Source: Xanthocytophaga agilis
GTDB taxonomy: Bacteria; Bacteroidota; Bacteroidia; Cytophagales; 172606-1
Length of the DNA: 64,000 nt
Direction: 5' to 3'
NCBI RefSeq assembly: GCF_030068605.1
Contig: NZ_JASJOU010000020.1
Location: 119,174 to 183,173, forward strand
Below the pieces are notes generated by a model that saw nothing but the letters and a program-made list of their open reading frames with translations, was not told where the DNA came from and did no database searches. Positions 45,548 to 53,806 of the stretch are shown here, one piece after another. The translations under genes were made by a program, and so were the position numbers. Each line of letters starts with the position of its first letter. Position 1 is the first letter of the stretch.

Positions 45548-46540
45548 ATGCTTCTTCTTGCACGGAATCTTCGAAGCTTTCTTTTATTTGTTTTAGTTTT
45601 AATAGGGGTAGGTACATGTAATAGCCTTTATGCGCAGACAAGCACTCCTGATACGGTTCGTATAGGTTGTTATCTGTTAAGCTTACACGATCTTGATTTT
45701 CGGGAACAGGAATATACAGCTCGTTTCTGGGTTTGGATGGTATATAATAAAAAGCTGGAGGATCTGGAAAATAGTCTGGAGATTGCCAATGCCAAGGAAG
45801 TAACAGTAGACGAAGTAGTGATCGATAGTCTGGAAGGAAAAAAGTGGGTACAGTTTAAGTTAAAATGTATCATGAAAGAAAACTGGGCTATCCAACATTT
45901 TCCTTTTGACCGGCAACGACTTCAAATACTTGTAGAGAACTCGAAATATGATCAGTCAAGTTTGATTTTTATGCCGGATACAAGTGGTAAATTATATGAT
46001 CCGGATATGACAATCTCTGGCTGGAAAATTCGAAAGACTGCTATTGAGATTGGAACCAGCGAATACAAAACAGGATTTGGTGATACACGCCTGGAACACT
46101 TTAATGCTGCCTATTCACAACTGGCAGTTGTGGTAGATGTTGAACGCAACGCATGGGGATTATTTTTTAAGTTATTTCTGGGAATGTATGTCGCATTTGC
46201 GATTGCTTATGTTACATTTTTTATAGATGCTCAACATGCAGATGCTCGTTTTGGATTACCAGTAGGGGGATTATTTGCAGCAGTGGGTAACAAATATGTG
46301 ATTGATGGCTATTTACCATTCTCTTCTCAATTGACCATAGTAGACATTCTTCATGGCGCTACTTTTTTGGCAATCTTCTTTACTGTGATGTTTTCTGTTA
46401 TTTCATTGCGTATAGACGATACCGGAAAACGCAAACAATCTCAAAAAACAGATCGAACAGTAGGCTTTATTATTTTGGGAATATATGGACTCATAAACTG
46501 TATTATGCTGATCCTCTCTGTATTTCATATTGGAGGATGA
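45548..46540 (+). CDS. Predicted pentameric ligand-gated ion channel homologue (Cys-loop type, prokaryotic)
   Basis: 330 residues with signal peptide (1-30, ending SLYAQ). The ectodomain (about 31-200) has LLSLHDLDFREQEYTARFWV and the family hallmark HFPFDRQ (FPFD at 118-121), without the eukaryotic Cys pair. Four membrane helices follow: M1 about 204-226, M2 about 235-256, M3 about 263-288, M4 about 303-327. M2 to M3 (LPVGGLFAAVGNKYVIDGYL then PFSSQLTIVD) aligns without gaps to the GLIC M2-LP-M3 layout. The order is exactly that of GLIC/ELIC. M2 is unusually glycine-rich (GG then AAVGN), so conduction is uncertain. ATG at 45548 chosen by the signal peptide. Ligand unknown; neighbours give no hint. 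Confidence 0.8.
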   Translation: MLLLARNLRSFLLFVLVLIGVGTCNSLYAQTSTPDTVRIGCYLLSLHDLDFREQEYTARFWVWMVYNKKLEDLENSLEIANAKEVTVDEVVIDSLEGKKWVQFKLKCIMKENWAIQHFPFDRQRLQILVENSKYDQSSLIFMPDTSGKLYDPDMTISGWKIRKTAIEIGTSEYKTGFGDTRLEHFNAAYSQLAVVVDVERNAWGLFFKLFLGMYVAFAIAYVTFFIDAQHADARFGLPVGGLFAAVGNKYVIDGYLPFSSQLTIVDILHGATFLAIFFTVMFSVISLRIDDTGKRKQSQKTDRTVGFIILGIYGLINCIMLILSVFHIGG

Positions 46541-46634
46541 TAGAATACAGATGTTTTAATAAAAAACATACATATATACATGTATAAAATATAGCGTATG
46601 TTTCAAAGAATTAGTTTTTTTATGGTAAAGTCTC

Positions 46635-46642
46635 TATTTTTG
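46635..46642 (+). promoter_or_regulatory. Candidate -7 promoter element of lipoprotein gene
   Basis: TATTTTTG fits TAnnTTTG, 25 bp before the start at 46667. No clear -33 TTTG is seen at the expected distance. Confidence 0.35.
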
Positions 46643-46666
46643 TTATAAACCTTTATTAGCGTCTAA

Positions 46667-47107
46667 ATGAGAAAAATCAACATTTTCCTTACTACACTCT
46701 GTTTGATTGGCATTATTGTAGGAGGAGCTTCCTGCAAAAAAAGTACACCCAAAACCAAAACCGAATTAATTAGCCAAACCTGGAAAGTTCAGAAGGCAGA
46801 AGAAAATGGTACGGTTGTTTTTGAAATAGGAGGTGCTCAGACTGTGAATTACACACCATTACGCCTGAGTTTTAGTAGTACAGGCTTTACATGGATTGAT
46901 TCTCAGAATAATTCTTCTTCAGGAACATGGGTTTTTGCTTCCAATGATACAGCAATTAACTTTACTGTACCTAATAACGCTAGTTTTAGCCCGGCTTCTG
47001 TTACTGTCAGTGATTTGACCGAAGATATTTTAAATATAAAATATACTACTACGAATGCAAAAGGACAAACTACCTCAGTAACACTTTACCTGGTTCCTGC
47101 TGGTTAG
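46667..47107 (+). CDS. Lipocalin-like lipoprotein
   Basis: 146 residues: lipoprotein signal (IIVGGASC, Cys about 23), then SQTWKVQKAEENGTVVFEIG and a small beta-barrel-like pattern with YTPLRLSFSSTGFTWIDSQN, SSGTWVFASNDTAINFTVPN and ILNIKYTTTNAKGQTTSVTL. It resembles the lipocalin-like (DUF4488/lipocalin_4 type) lipoproteins of Bacteroidota, with the typical W...G...F opening. Ligand and role unknown. It stands alone, bounded by one of the strongest hairpins in the window. Confidence 0.8.
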   Translation: MRKINIFLTTLCLIGIIVGGASCKKSTPKTKTELISQTWKVQKAEENGTVVFEIGGAQTVNYTPLRLSFSSTGFTWIDSQNNSSSGTWVFASNDTAINFTVPNNASFSPASVTVSDLTEDILNIKYTTTNAKGQTTSVTLYLVPAG

Positions 47108-47122
47108 CCTTTAATAGTATGA

Positions 47123-47176
47123 CAATACAAAATAAAAAGCCTGGCTTTACAAAGCCAGGCTTTTTATTTTGTATTG
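47123..47176 (+). terminator. Strong terminator after lipocalin-like gene
   Basis: Perfect 26-bp arms (47123-47148 and 47151-47176, core AAAAAGCCTGGCTTT) with a two-base gap as loop, followed by TTGT-rich sequence. The T run lies within the right arm. Confidence 0.88.
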
Positions 47177-47244
47177 TAAGCCAGAAATTGTATTCTGCTA
47201 TGAAAGATTAATTCCGTTACAAGTATGATTTGACTACGATTGAT

Positions 47245-47252
47245 TACTTTTG
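47245..47252 (+). promoter_or_regulatory. Candidate -7 element of ferredoxin reductase gene
   Basis: TACTTTTG matches TAnnTTTG, 32 bp before the ATG at 47284. The upstream TTTG at 47229-47232 is only 12 bases away, which is short, so confidence is limited. Confidence 0.35.
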
Positions 47253-47283
47253 CCTCCTGATAAAGTTAACATTGTTAATACAC

Positions 47284-48345
47284 ATGAGTAAATATCATTT
47301 TCTAAAAGTCGAAAAAATTGTTCGGGAAACTCCTGATTCGATTTCTGTACATTTTGAGCAGCCTGCTAATCAGCGCATTTCATATAAATCAGGGCAATTT
47401 CTTACGTTATTGGTTCCTGTTAACGGAAAAACAGAGCGTCGTTCCTACTCTATGTGTAGTTCGCCTATTTCGGAAAACAATCTGGTTGTAACTGTAAAAC
47501 GAGTAGAAGGAGGGAAGGTATCAAACTTTCTGAATGATCAACTGAAGCCAGGTGCATTGGTTGAAGTGATGGAGCCCATGGGAACATTTACTATTGAACC
47601 TAATGCTGATAAACAAAGACATATTATTCTGATTGGTGCTGGGAGTGGCATTACTCCACTGATGTCTATTGCTAAAACTATTTTGCATACAGAATCTCGT
47701 AGCCGTGTATCTGTATTATATGGCAACAGGAATGAACAGTCTATTATATTTAAAGAGGAGTTAGCTTCTCTTACACAAAAGTTTGCAGGTAGGTTAGATG
47801 TAATTCATGTATTAAGCCAGCCCGCCTCTTCATGGACAGGCCATATTGGACGACTGAATCAGTCATTAGTACTCAAGATGTTGGAACATTTGCCTAAATG
47901 GGCAGATACAGAGTACTTTATCTGTGGTCCGGATGGCATGATGGAAGAAGCTAAACAGGCACTACGCATTTTGCAGATTCCATCAGAGAGAGTACATTCT
48001 GAGAGTTTTCTAACGGTAACCAAAGAACCCGTACATGGAGAAGTGGTAGAAGATACAACAGGTGAGGTGAAAGACTATACAGTGACAATTATGTATGAGG
48101 GAGCTGAATATAAAGTAGCTGTACCTGCCCAAAAAACTATACTGGAAGCGGCACTGGATAACGATATAGATCTTCCTTACTCCTGTCAGAGTGGTATGTG
48201 TACTGCCTGTATGGGTAAGTGTGTAAGTGGAAAGGTTTTATTAGATGAAGAAGATGGATTGTCAGAAACGGAGATCAAACAGGGATATATCCTTACCTGT
48301 GTAGGCCATCCTCTAACCAGCGATGTGGTGATTGAGATTGATTGA
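47284..48345 (+). CDS. Flavin/2Fe-2S reductase (PaaE-like)
   Basis: 353 residues: FAD-binding RSYSMCSSP (about 60-68), the NAD(P)-binding loop IILIGAGSGITPLMSIAKT (about 119-137), and C-terminal plant-type ferredoxin domain with cluster ligands in YSCQSGMCTACMGKC and a late Cys in YILTCVGHP. This order is that of PaaE/HCP reductase-type enzymes that pass electrons from NAD(P)H to an oxygenase or other partner. No paaA-D genes are nearby, so the partner is unknown. In Bacteroidota, stand-alone copies are common. ATG 47284 chosen; the start at 47230 would add 18 hydrophobic residues not expected for a cytosolic enzyme. Confidence 0.92.
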   Translation: MSKYHFLKVEKIVRETPDSISVHFEQPANQRISYKSGQFLTLLVPVNGKTERRSYSMCSSPISENNLVVTVKRVEGGKVSNFLNDQLKPGALVEVMEPMGTFTIEPNADKQRHIILIGAGSGITPLMSIAKTILHTESRSRVSVLYGNRNEQSIIFKEELASLTQKFAGRLDVIHVLSQPASSWTGHIGRLNQSLVLKMLEHLPKWADTEYFICGPDGMMEEAKQALRILQIPSERVHSESFLTVTKEPVHGEVVEDTTGEVKDYTVTIMYEGAEYKVAVPAQKTILEAALDNDIDLPYSCQSGMCTACMGKCVSGKVLLDEEDGLSETEIKQGYILTCVGHPLTSDVVIEID

Positions 48346-48363
48346 TAGAGCAAATAGAAAGAC

Positions 48364-48411
48364 TATAAAAGAAAAACGCCATACAGGATTGCATGACGTT
48401 TTTCTTTTATA
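48364..48411. terminator. Bidirectional terminator between reductase and zinc peptidase genes
   Basis: Arms 48364-48382 and 48393-48411 pair across 19 positions with one C-A mismatch (core AAAAGAAAAACG / CGTTTTTCTTTT), between convergent genes. Confidence 0.85.
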
Positions 48412-48424
48412 AATCATATTGTCA

Positions 48425-49129
48425 TTAGTCATCTCTGCGACCCATGAATACAAATATCCAGTAAGCAAGTTGAGCAAGTGCACCAATAGCTGCTACTACA
48501 TAAGTCATGGCAGCCCATTTAAGTGCATCTTTTGCCATGTCATGTTCTCTTTGGGTAACTACCCCACTATTTTCCATCCAAACTAATGCCCGACGACTTG
48601 CATCAAATTCTACAGGAAGTGTAATGGTGGAGAACAACGCCAAACCTGCATTGGCTCCTATTAATACCAGCAACAGAATATTACCCATTGCTCCATGACC
48701 CTGGAAGATAGAGTAACCTACACCAAAAAGAATAAGCATATTCAAAACCTGAAGTACATTACCACAAATACTTACTACAGGCACCAATGCTGAACGCATT
48801 TGCAAAGGTCCATATGAAGTTGCATGCTGCACTGCGTGTCCACATTCATGAGAGGCTACTGCTACTGCTGCTGCACTACGTCCATAATATACATCCTGAC
48901 TCAGGTTGACTGTTTTATCTGCTGGATTATAGTGATCAGTGAGTTGGCCTTCTACAGCTGTTATTCGAACATCAAAAATATTATTGTCTCGCAGCATTTT
49001 GGCGGCAGCTTCTGCTCCGCTCATTCCGCCTGCTAACGGAATTTGTGAATATTGCGCAAATTTGCTTTTAAGTTGCCAGCTCACAAACATGCTGACAAGC
49101 ATGGTTACAATACTGATAAGAAAGATCAT
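48425..49129 (-). CDS. Membrane zinc metallopeptidase (YugP-type)
   Basis: 234 residues with an N-terminal membrane segment, the zinc motif SHECGHAVQHAT (about residues 112-123) and three more membrane helices (CGNVLQVLNMLILFGVGYSI, NILLLVLIGANAGLALFSTI, MTYVVAAIGALAQLAYWIFV). Second-region acid in TLPVEFDASRRALVWM. This is the zn_peptidase_2/YugP family, which is predicted to degrade membrane or envelope proteins; biological substrates are not known. It is 59 bp downstream of rfaE2 in the same direction. Confidence 0.92.
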   Translation of the reverse strand: MIFLISIVTMLVSMFVSWQLKSKFAQYSQIPLAGGMSGAEAAAKMLRDNNIFDVRITAVEGQLTDHYNPADKTVNLSQDVYYGRSAAAVAVASHECGHAVQHATSYGPLQMRSALVPVVSICGNVLQVLNMLILFGVGYSIFQGHGAMGNILLLVLIGANAGLALFSTITLPVEFDASRRALVWMENSGVVTQREHDMAKDALKWAAMTYVVAAIGALAQLAYWIFVFMGRRDD

Positions 49130-49188
49130 AGTTGTGTGTTTATTTAATTTTTAATTACCGAGGTAGACGAACAGGTTTTATAAAAATT

Positions 49189-49668
49189 TTACCCTGACTT
49201 TCGGATCTTCTCTACAATAGATGAGGTTGAAAATCCTTTCACCAGAGGTATGGTTTTTACTGTTCCTCCATTAGCTATTACAAAATCTGCACCAACAATT
49301 GTTTCCACTGTATAATCATCACCTTTGATCAAAATGTCAGGTTTTATAGCTTCAATCAGACTTTTTGGCGTATCCTCGTCAAAAAGAACTACCAGATCGA
49401 CAAATCCAAGTGCTGCAATAACCCGGCTCCGTCCTGTTTCATTTACAATGGGGCGGGTTTCTCCTTTTAATCGTTGCACCGATGCATCAGTATTGAGGCC
49501 TAATACAAGCTTATCTCCCTGAGATCTCGCTTTTTCCAGATAGTCTACATGACCTATATGTACTATATCAAAACATCCATTGGTAAAGGCAATAGACTTG
49601 CCTTCTGCCTTCCACTGAGCTATAGTTAAAAGTGCTTTATCCAAGGATTGGATTTTTTCTTCTGTCAT
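49189..49668 (-). CDS. rfaE2: D-glycero-beta-D-manno-heptose 1-phosphate adenylyltransferase
   Basis: 159 residues of nucleotidyltransferase fold: FTNGCFDIVHIGHVDYLEKA (about 24-43), KGDDYTVETIVGADFV, and the C-terminal VKGFSTSSIVEKI signature that marks RfaE domain II. It activates heptose 1-phosphate with ATP for LPS inner core or S-layer glycan synthesis. In many bacteria this domain is fused to the kinase RfaE1; here it is free, as is usual in Bacteroidota, and the kinase gene is not in the window. It is followed by the metallopeptidase gene and preceded by the flippase-like gene with a 20-bp gap. Confidence 0.95.
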   Translation of the reverse strand: MTEEKIQSLDKALLTIAQWKAEGKSIAFTNGCFDIVHIGHVDYLEKARSQGDKLVLGLNTDASVQRLKGETRPIVNETGRSRVIAALGFVDLVVLFDEDTPKSLIEAIKPDILIKGDDYTVETIVGADFVIANGGTVKTIPLVKGFSTSSIVEKIRKSG

Positions 49669-49688
49669 TTTAGTATACTATAAATAGT

Positions 49689-50744
49689 TTAGGTTGCAGA
49701 GTTATAGTTTTGAGATGGGGTATCTTTTACCTCAACAGGTTCTATATCTGTGCTATTGATGAACAAACTAACCACAAAGCATATGCCACCTGCTACAATT
49801 GTCAGGAGTGTTTGAGATGCCCAGATAAAGGTAGCCAGGATAATACCTTCCTCTTGAGACCATCCATACAACATAAGTGCACTACTTACCAGCAGGTGAT
49901 ACGGGCCTGTGCCACCCTGTACAGGAGCTGCCATACCAAGACTACCCATCATAAGGATAGTAAGCCCTCCCATCCAGCCAAGAGGCTTTGAATCTGGAAG
50001 TGCAAATGTGAGAAGATAGGCCGCAAAATAATAACCTATCCAGATAAGGAAACTATGAGCAATAAAACCCCATTTGTTTTGCATCTTTCTTACACTGACC
50101 AAGCCTTCCCACATACCCAGGAAGAAATCGCGAATCTTGGCAAGAATGGCTATTTTCCAGAGTTTTTCCTGATTTTTGTAAGCCCAGAATCCCATACCTG
50201 CTACAAACAAGGCTCCAACAATCAAAATGAGGTAAAAGGTTGAGGAGATTTGGCTAAAGCTACCAAATTTATCCGTAAAGAATTGAATAAAGAAGTCACT
50301 AAGCCGGTTGAACTCAAGAAGAAAATTGAGGCATAGAAGTAATAGTAGCATTACAACATCAAAAAGTCTTTCAGCTACCACAGTACCTATTCCTGCATTG
50401 ATAGGCACTTTATTCATCTTATTCAATACTCCACATCGGGATACTTCACCCATACGAGGCAGTAACAGATTGGCAAAATACCCGATCATAACAGCCAGAA
50501 ACATACGAGACATACTGGGTTTATACCCAAGAGGTTCCAATAATAACCGCCATCGATAGGCTCTGCTCCAGTGTGCAAACAATAAGACAATTCCTGAGAA
50601 GATAACCCAACTGTAGTTTGCTTGTCGGAAAGTGGCTATCATATCAGCCAGACTTAATTCCTTGAATACGTAGAAACGTAGCAATAGAAAAGCTACTACC
50701 AATGGAATGGCATATTTGATAATATCGATTAATCGGAATTTCAT
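49689..50744 (-). CDS. Lysylphosphatidylglycerol synthase TM-region-like (flippase-like) protein
   Basis: 351 residues with about eight membrane helices and the UPF0104 pattern: FLAVMIGYFANLLLPRMGEV, RCGVLNKMNKVPINAGIGTV, VAERLFDVVMLLLLLCLNFL, MGSLGMAAPVQGGTGPYHLL. These inner-membrane proteins share a fold with the transmembrane part of MprF and may flip or transport lipids; the role here is unknown. ATG 50744 chosen: the ORF's first ATG at 50789 gives a polar leader. In other Bacteroidota I recall the order panC, panD, this gene, rfaE2; here an efflux operon separates it from panD (inference). Confidence 0.88.
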   Translation of the reverse strand: MKFRLIDIIKYAIPLVVAFLLLRFYVFKELSLADMIATFRQANYSWVIFSGIVLLFAHWSRAYRWRLLLEPLGYKPSMSRMFLAVMIGYFANLLLPRMGEVSRCGVLNKMNKVPINAGIGTVVAERLFDVVMLLLLLCLNFLLEFNRLSDFFIQFFTDKFGSFSQISSTFYLILIVGALFVAGMGFWAYKNQEKLWKIAILAKIRDFFLGMWEGLVSVRKMQNKWGFIAHSFLIWIGYYFAAYLLTFALPDSKPLGWMGGLTILMMGSLGMAAPVQGGTGPYHLLVSSALMLYGWSQEEGIILATFIWASQTLLTIVAGGICFVVSLFINSTDIEPVEVKDTPSQNYNSAT

Positions 50745-50901
50745 AGCGCAAAAATGGTACTTAAACTTCAGAGAAACAACCTTTCCCAACAGAAGGATAT
50801 TGTTTGTCAGTAAGGATGTGTACAGTCGCTACAGATTTTGAGGTTATTCGATGTATTTTAAGTGAAATGCTACATAATGCTATCTTTCGGACAGAGCATA
50901 A

Positions 50902-50936
50902 AAAAACCGACAATTTAGTAACTGTCGGTTTTTCGG
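50902..50936 (-). terminator. Terminator of the efflux operon
   Basis: Arms AAAAACCGACA / TGTCGGTTTTT (50902-50912 and 50923-50933), 10-base loop. It starts 18 bp beyond the MFS gene stop, with a T run on the - strand. Confidence 0.85.
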
Positions 50937-50953
50937 AATAATTGTAAATTACA

Positions 50954-52501
50954 TCAATGTGCATCCACAGGGATTGCAACATTTTTCTTGAACTTCTGCA
51001 AATAAATCAATGGGATACAGAATAACATAAAGAACCCTACAAGCCAAAATATATCATTGTAAGAGAGGATCATGCTTTGTTTGGTCATAATTCCATCCAA
51101 TGCTTTATGTGCTTTGGATTCAGCATCTAGCGGAGTATATCCTTTGGCAATAAAACTATTGGTGAGCATTCTTAATCTTTCTGTAAATGCATCGCTATAA
51201 GAATTCATGTAGGAAACCAGGTTCACTCTATGAAAAGCGGCACGGTGTGCCAGTATGGTATTCGAAAGAGCAATTCCAAAAGAACCACCTAACTGTCGCA
51301 TCATGTTGTTGAGTCCTGTTCCCTGTCCTATTTCAGCTCCATGCAGGTCCTGAATCGCCAATGTGGTCAAAGGAACAAAGAGAATAGCCATTCCGACACC
51401 TCGTACCATCAGAGGCCAGAAGAAATCATTCGGACCACTAAACACATTGGAAACACTCAGCATCTGAGTAAAGATAAAAAACAGGATCATACCACCTGTA
51501 GCCAGAAACTGGGCTGGAAACCCTTTCTTTAATAACGTTCCCGTTATAGGCATGATAAACATAGTGACTACACTACCGGGAAACATCAACTCACCAGTTT
51601 GCTGGGCACTGAAACCCAGAATATTCTGACACAAGATAGGTAGTGCAAATACCGAACTATACATACCAAATCCCAGTGCAAAAGAAGTAAGCATACCTGC
51701 ACTAAAGCTCCGATAGCGTAAAATACGGAGGTTTACAATCGGATAGTCGATACTAAGTTCCCGCCATATAAACGCAATGCTCGCTACCAGTGAGATAAAG
51801 GTTAATACAGATATATACGCTGTTTCAAACCAGTCTTCTGTTTCACCTTTTTCCAGCACCACCTGCAGACATCCGATACATAAAGCGAGTAGGGCAATCC
51901 CTGTCCAGTCAATACGTCGGCTTATATTTTCATTTTTGGTGTTCTTAATGAAGATAAATACAAACACCCCTGCCAGAATACCTACCGGAATGTTTACATA
52001 AAATATCCATGGCCAGGAGTAATTGTCTGTGATATAACCCCCGATGGTAGGACCTACTGCCGGTCCCAATACGGCTCCTAAACCAAATAAGGCATTGGCC
52101 ATACCTATCTCTTCCCGTGGCCAGGTATCAATCAGAATCGTTTGTGCTGTTGATAGTAAGCCACCTCCTGCCAGACCTTGAATAATCCGGAAAATAACCA
52201 GCATCAACAGACTGTCTGCATTTCCGCAAAAGAAAGATGCAACTGTAAATATTATAATAGACCCAAGGAAATAATTGCGACGGCCAAAACGTCCGGCAAG
52301 CCAGCCAGACATAGGTAATACGATTACGTTTGCAACCGCATACCCTGTCACCACCCAGCTCACATCTGATAATGTGGCTCCCAGATTTCCCATAATCTGG
52401 GGCAGTGATACATTGACAATGGTTGTGTCAATTAGTTCCAACAAGGAACCTACGATCACTGTAATGGTAATAATCCATTTGGAAGAACCTTTTTCAGGCA
52501 T
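50954..52501 (-). CDS. DHA2-family MFS multidrug efflux permease (EmrB-like)
   Basis: 515 residues with 14 predicted helices. It opens ITVIVGSLLELIDTTIVNVS, has motif C-like GAVLGPAVGPTIGGYITDNY and the loop LAGRFGRRNYFL (motif A). It should pair with the HlyD-type protein (upstream gene) and the TolC-type protein to make a tripartite pump across both membranes. Length is normal. It is the last gene of tetR-tolC-hlyD-MFS. The 193-bp gap before it is large for an operon and holds no visible promoter. Substrates are probably hydrophobic drugs or toxic metabolites. Confidence 0.94.
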   Translation of the reverse strand: MPEKGSSKWIITITVIVGSLLELIDTTIVNVSLPQIMGNLGATLSDVSWVVTGYAVANVIVLPMSGWLAGRFGRRNYFLGSIIIFTVASFFCGNADSLLMLVIFRIIQGLAGGGLLSTAQTILIDTWPREEIGMANALFGLGAVLGPAVGPTIGGYITDNYSWPWIFYVNIPVGILAGVFVFIFIKNTKNENISRRIDWTGIALLALCIGCLQVVLEKGETEDWFETAYISVLTFISLVASIAFIWRELSIDYPIVNLRILRYRSFSAGMLTSFALGFGMYSSVFALPILCQNILGFSAQQTGELMFPGSVVTMFIMPITGTLLKKGFPAQFLATGGMILFFIFTQMLSVSNVFSGPNDFFWPLMVRGVGMAILFVPLTTLAIQDLHGAEIGQGTGLNNMMRQLGGSFGIALSNTILAHRAAFHRVNLVSYMNSYSDAFTERLRMLTNSFIAKGYTPLDAESKAHKALDGIMTKQSMILSYNDIFWLVGFFMLFCIPLIYLQKFKKNVAIPVDAH

Positions 52502-52694
52502 ATAGTAATCAACTAAAGTTCATGTAAAGTATGGATTGATTGTAAGGGTACAATCATCTTTTATAAAACTGACAGCTATATTTCTAAATAGGCTGTGCCT
52601 CAAAAGAAGTTATCTGTTCAGAGGGAAAGGTAGTTAATGGATATCATCAGGACTATCCTCATTGACTATTCCATTATTATCCTTGAAGAAAGTG
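52502..52694. other. Intra-operon gap in efflux cluster
   Basis: 193 bp between hlyD and the MFS gene. It contains a fragment AGGCTGTGCCTCAAAA near 52594-52609 whose first bases (AGGCTGTGCCT) are the reverse complement of AGGCACAGCCT near 39926. It resembles the sort of short end seen in decayed insertion sequences, but no transposase frame is present. Confidence 0.3.
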
Positions 52695-53729
52695 TTAATC
52701 TATTTTCACTTCTGCTGTTACACTCATACCTGGGTGCAGCTTTTCACGCATAGCTTTATCTGCCTTCAGTTTGATACGAACTGGAACACGTTGTACAACT
52801 TTTACGAAGTTTCCAGTTGCATTGTCTGGAGGCAATAATGAAAACTTAGCACCTGTTGCAGGAGAAAAACTAGCTACTTCACCCGCTATTGGTTCATCTG
52901 GATAGGCATCGACCACAATGGTGACAGGATTACCTGGCTTCATTTTCTTTAATTGTGTCTCTTTGAAGTTGGCTGTTACATAAATGCTGCTGTCATTTAC
53001 TACTACAAACAAACTCTGACCTGCCTGCACCAACTGACCTGGCTGAATATTTTTCTTGGCAACAGTTCCTGAAACAGGAGCGCTTACACTGGTATAGGAA
53101 AGTTGTAGTTTGGCAAAATCCAGATCTGCCTGACGAAGGGCAATGTTACTGGATGCTGCACTTACCTGAGATACAGAGGTACCTACTTGTTTGGAGGCTA
53201 CATCATATTGACTTTTGGCAGATGCTAATTGTGCTTCAGCAGCATCTTTTTCAGCCTTTATGGCATCAAACTGCTGAGCAGTAACCACTTTGTCATCATA
53301 CAGGTTTTTATAACGGGTATAATCCTGGTTTGCTTTCCACAGGCGTATGTTAGCAGCTTCAATAGCTGATTTAGCTGTAGCAATGCCAGCTTGTGTAGAT
53401 ACTACAGTAGATTTGGATACACCTACATTCGCCATTACCGATTGTAAAGAGGCATCTGCCTGACGCACTTTGATCAGATAATCGGTATCTTCTATTTTTA
53501 CTAGTAACTGATCTTTGGAAACTTTCTGGTTATCTTCAAACAATACACTGTTTACATAACCGCCTACCTTTGCTACTACAGGTACAATATCTCCATCCAA
53601 TTGTGCATCATCTGTATCTACATAATGGAGTGAGTGAGTATATTTTGTAAAGCCGTATGCTCCGGCTGATAGAATAACAATGCCTAAAATAATGGGTAAT
53701 GCAAAGTTTTTTGATTTTTTCTCTGACAT
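52695..53729 (-). CDS. HlyD/EmrA-type membrane fusion protein
   Basis: 344 residues: one N-terminal membrane anchor (about 8-26, ALPIILGIVILSAGAYGFT), then a lipoyl half (VDTDDAQLDGDIVPVVAKVG), a long coiled-coil hairpin (about 90-195), and the second half-lipoyl plus beta-barrel (SVSAPVSGTVAKKNIQPGQL, YVTANFKETQLKKMKPGNPV). It links the inner-membrane MFS pump to the TolC-type channel across the periplasm. Order and spacing put it with the gene pair around it. Confidence 0.95.
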   Translation of the reverse strand: MSEKKSKNFALPIILGIVILSAGAYGFTKYTHSLHYVDTDDAQLDGDIVPVVAKVGGYVNSVLFEDNQKVSKDQLLVKIEDTDYLIKVRQADASLQSVMANVGVSKSTVVSTQAGIATAKSAIEAANIRLWKANQDYTRYKNLYDDKVVTAQQFDAIKAEKDAAEAQLASAKSQYDVASKQVGTSVSQVSAASSNIALRQADLDFAKLQLSYTSVSAPVSGTVAKKNIQPGQLVQAGQSLFVVVNDSSIYVTANFKETQLKKMKPGNPVTIVVDAYPDEPIAGEVASFSPATGAKFSLLPPDNATGNFVKVVQRVPVRIKLKADKAMREKLHPGMSVTAEVKID

Positions 53730-53806
53730 AATTTTGTATTGTAAAGTAGGGTTATTGACTCTCCTGTTTTATTAAGCTATTCCTCTAATAGCCTTTGAGC
53801 ATTAGT

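Noticed and set aside
52594..52609. Possible insertion-sequence end fragment
   Set aside because: Short match only, no transposase, no paired end or target duplication.
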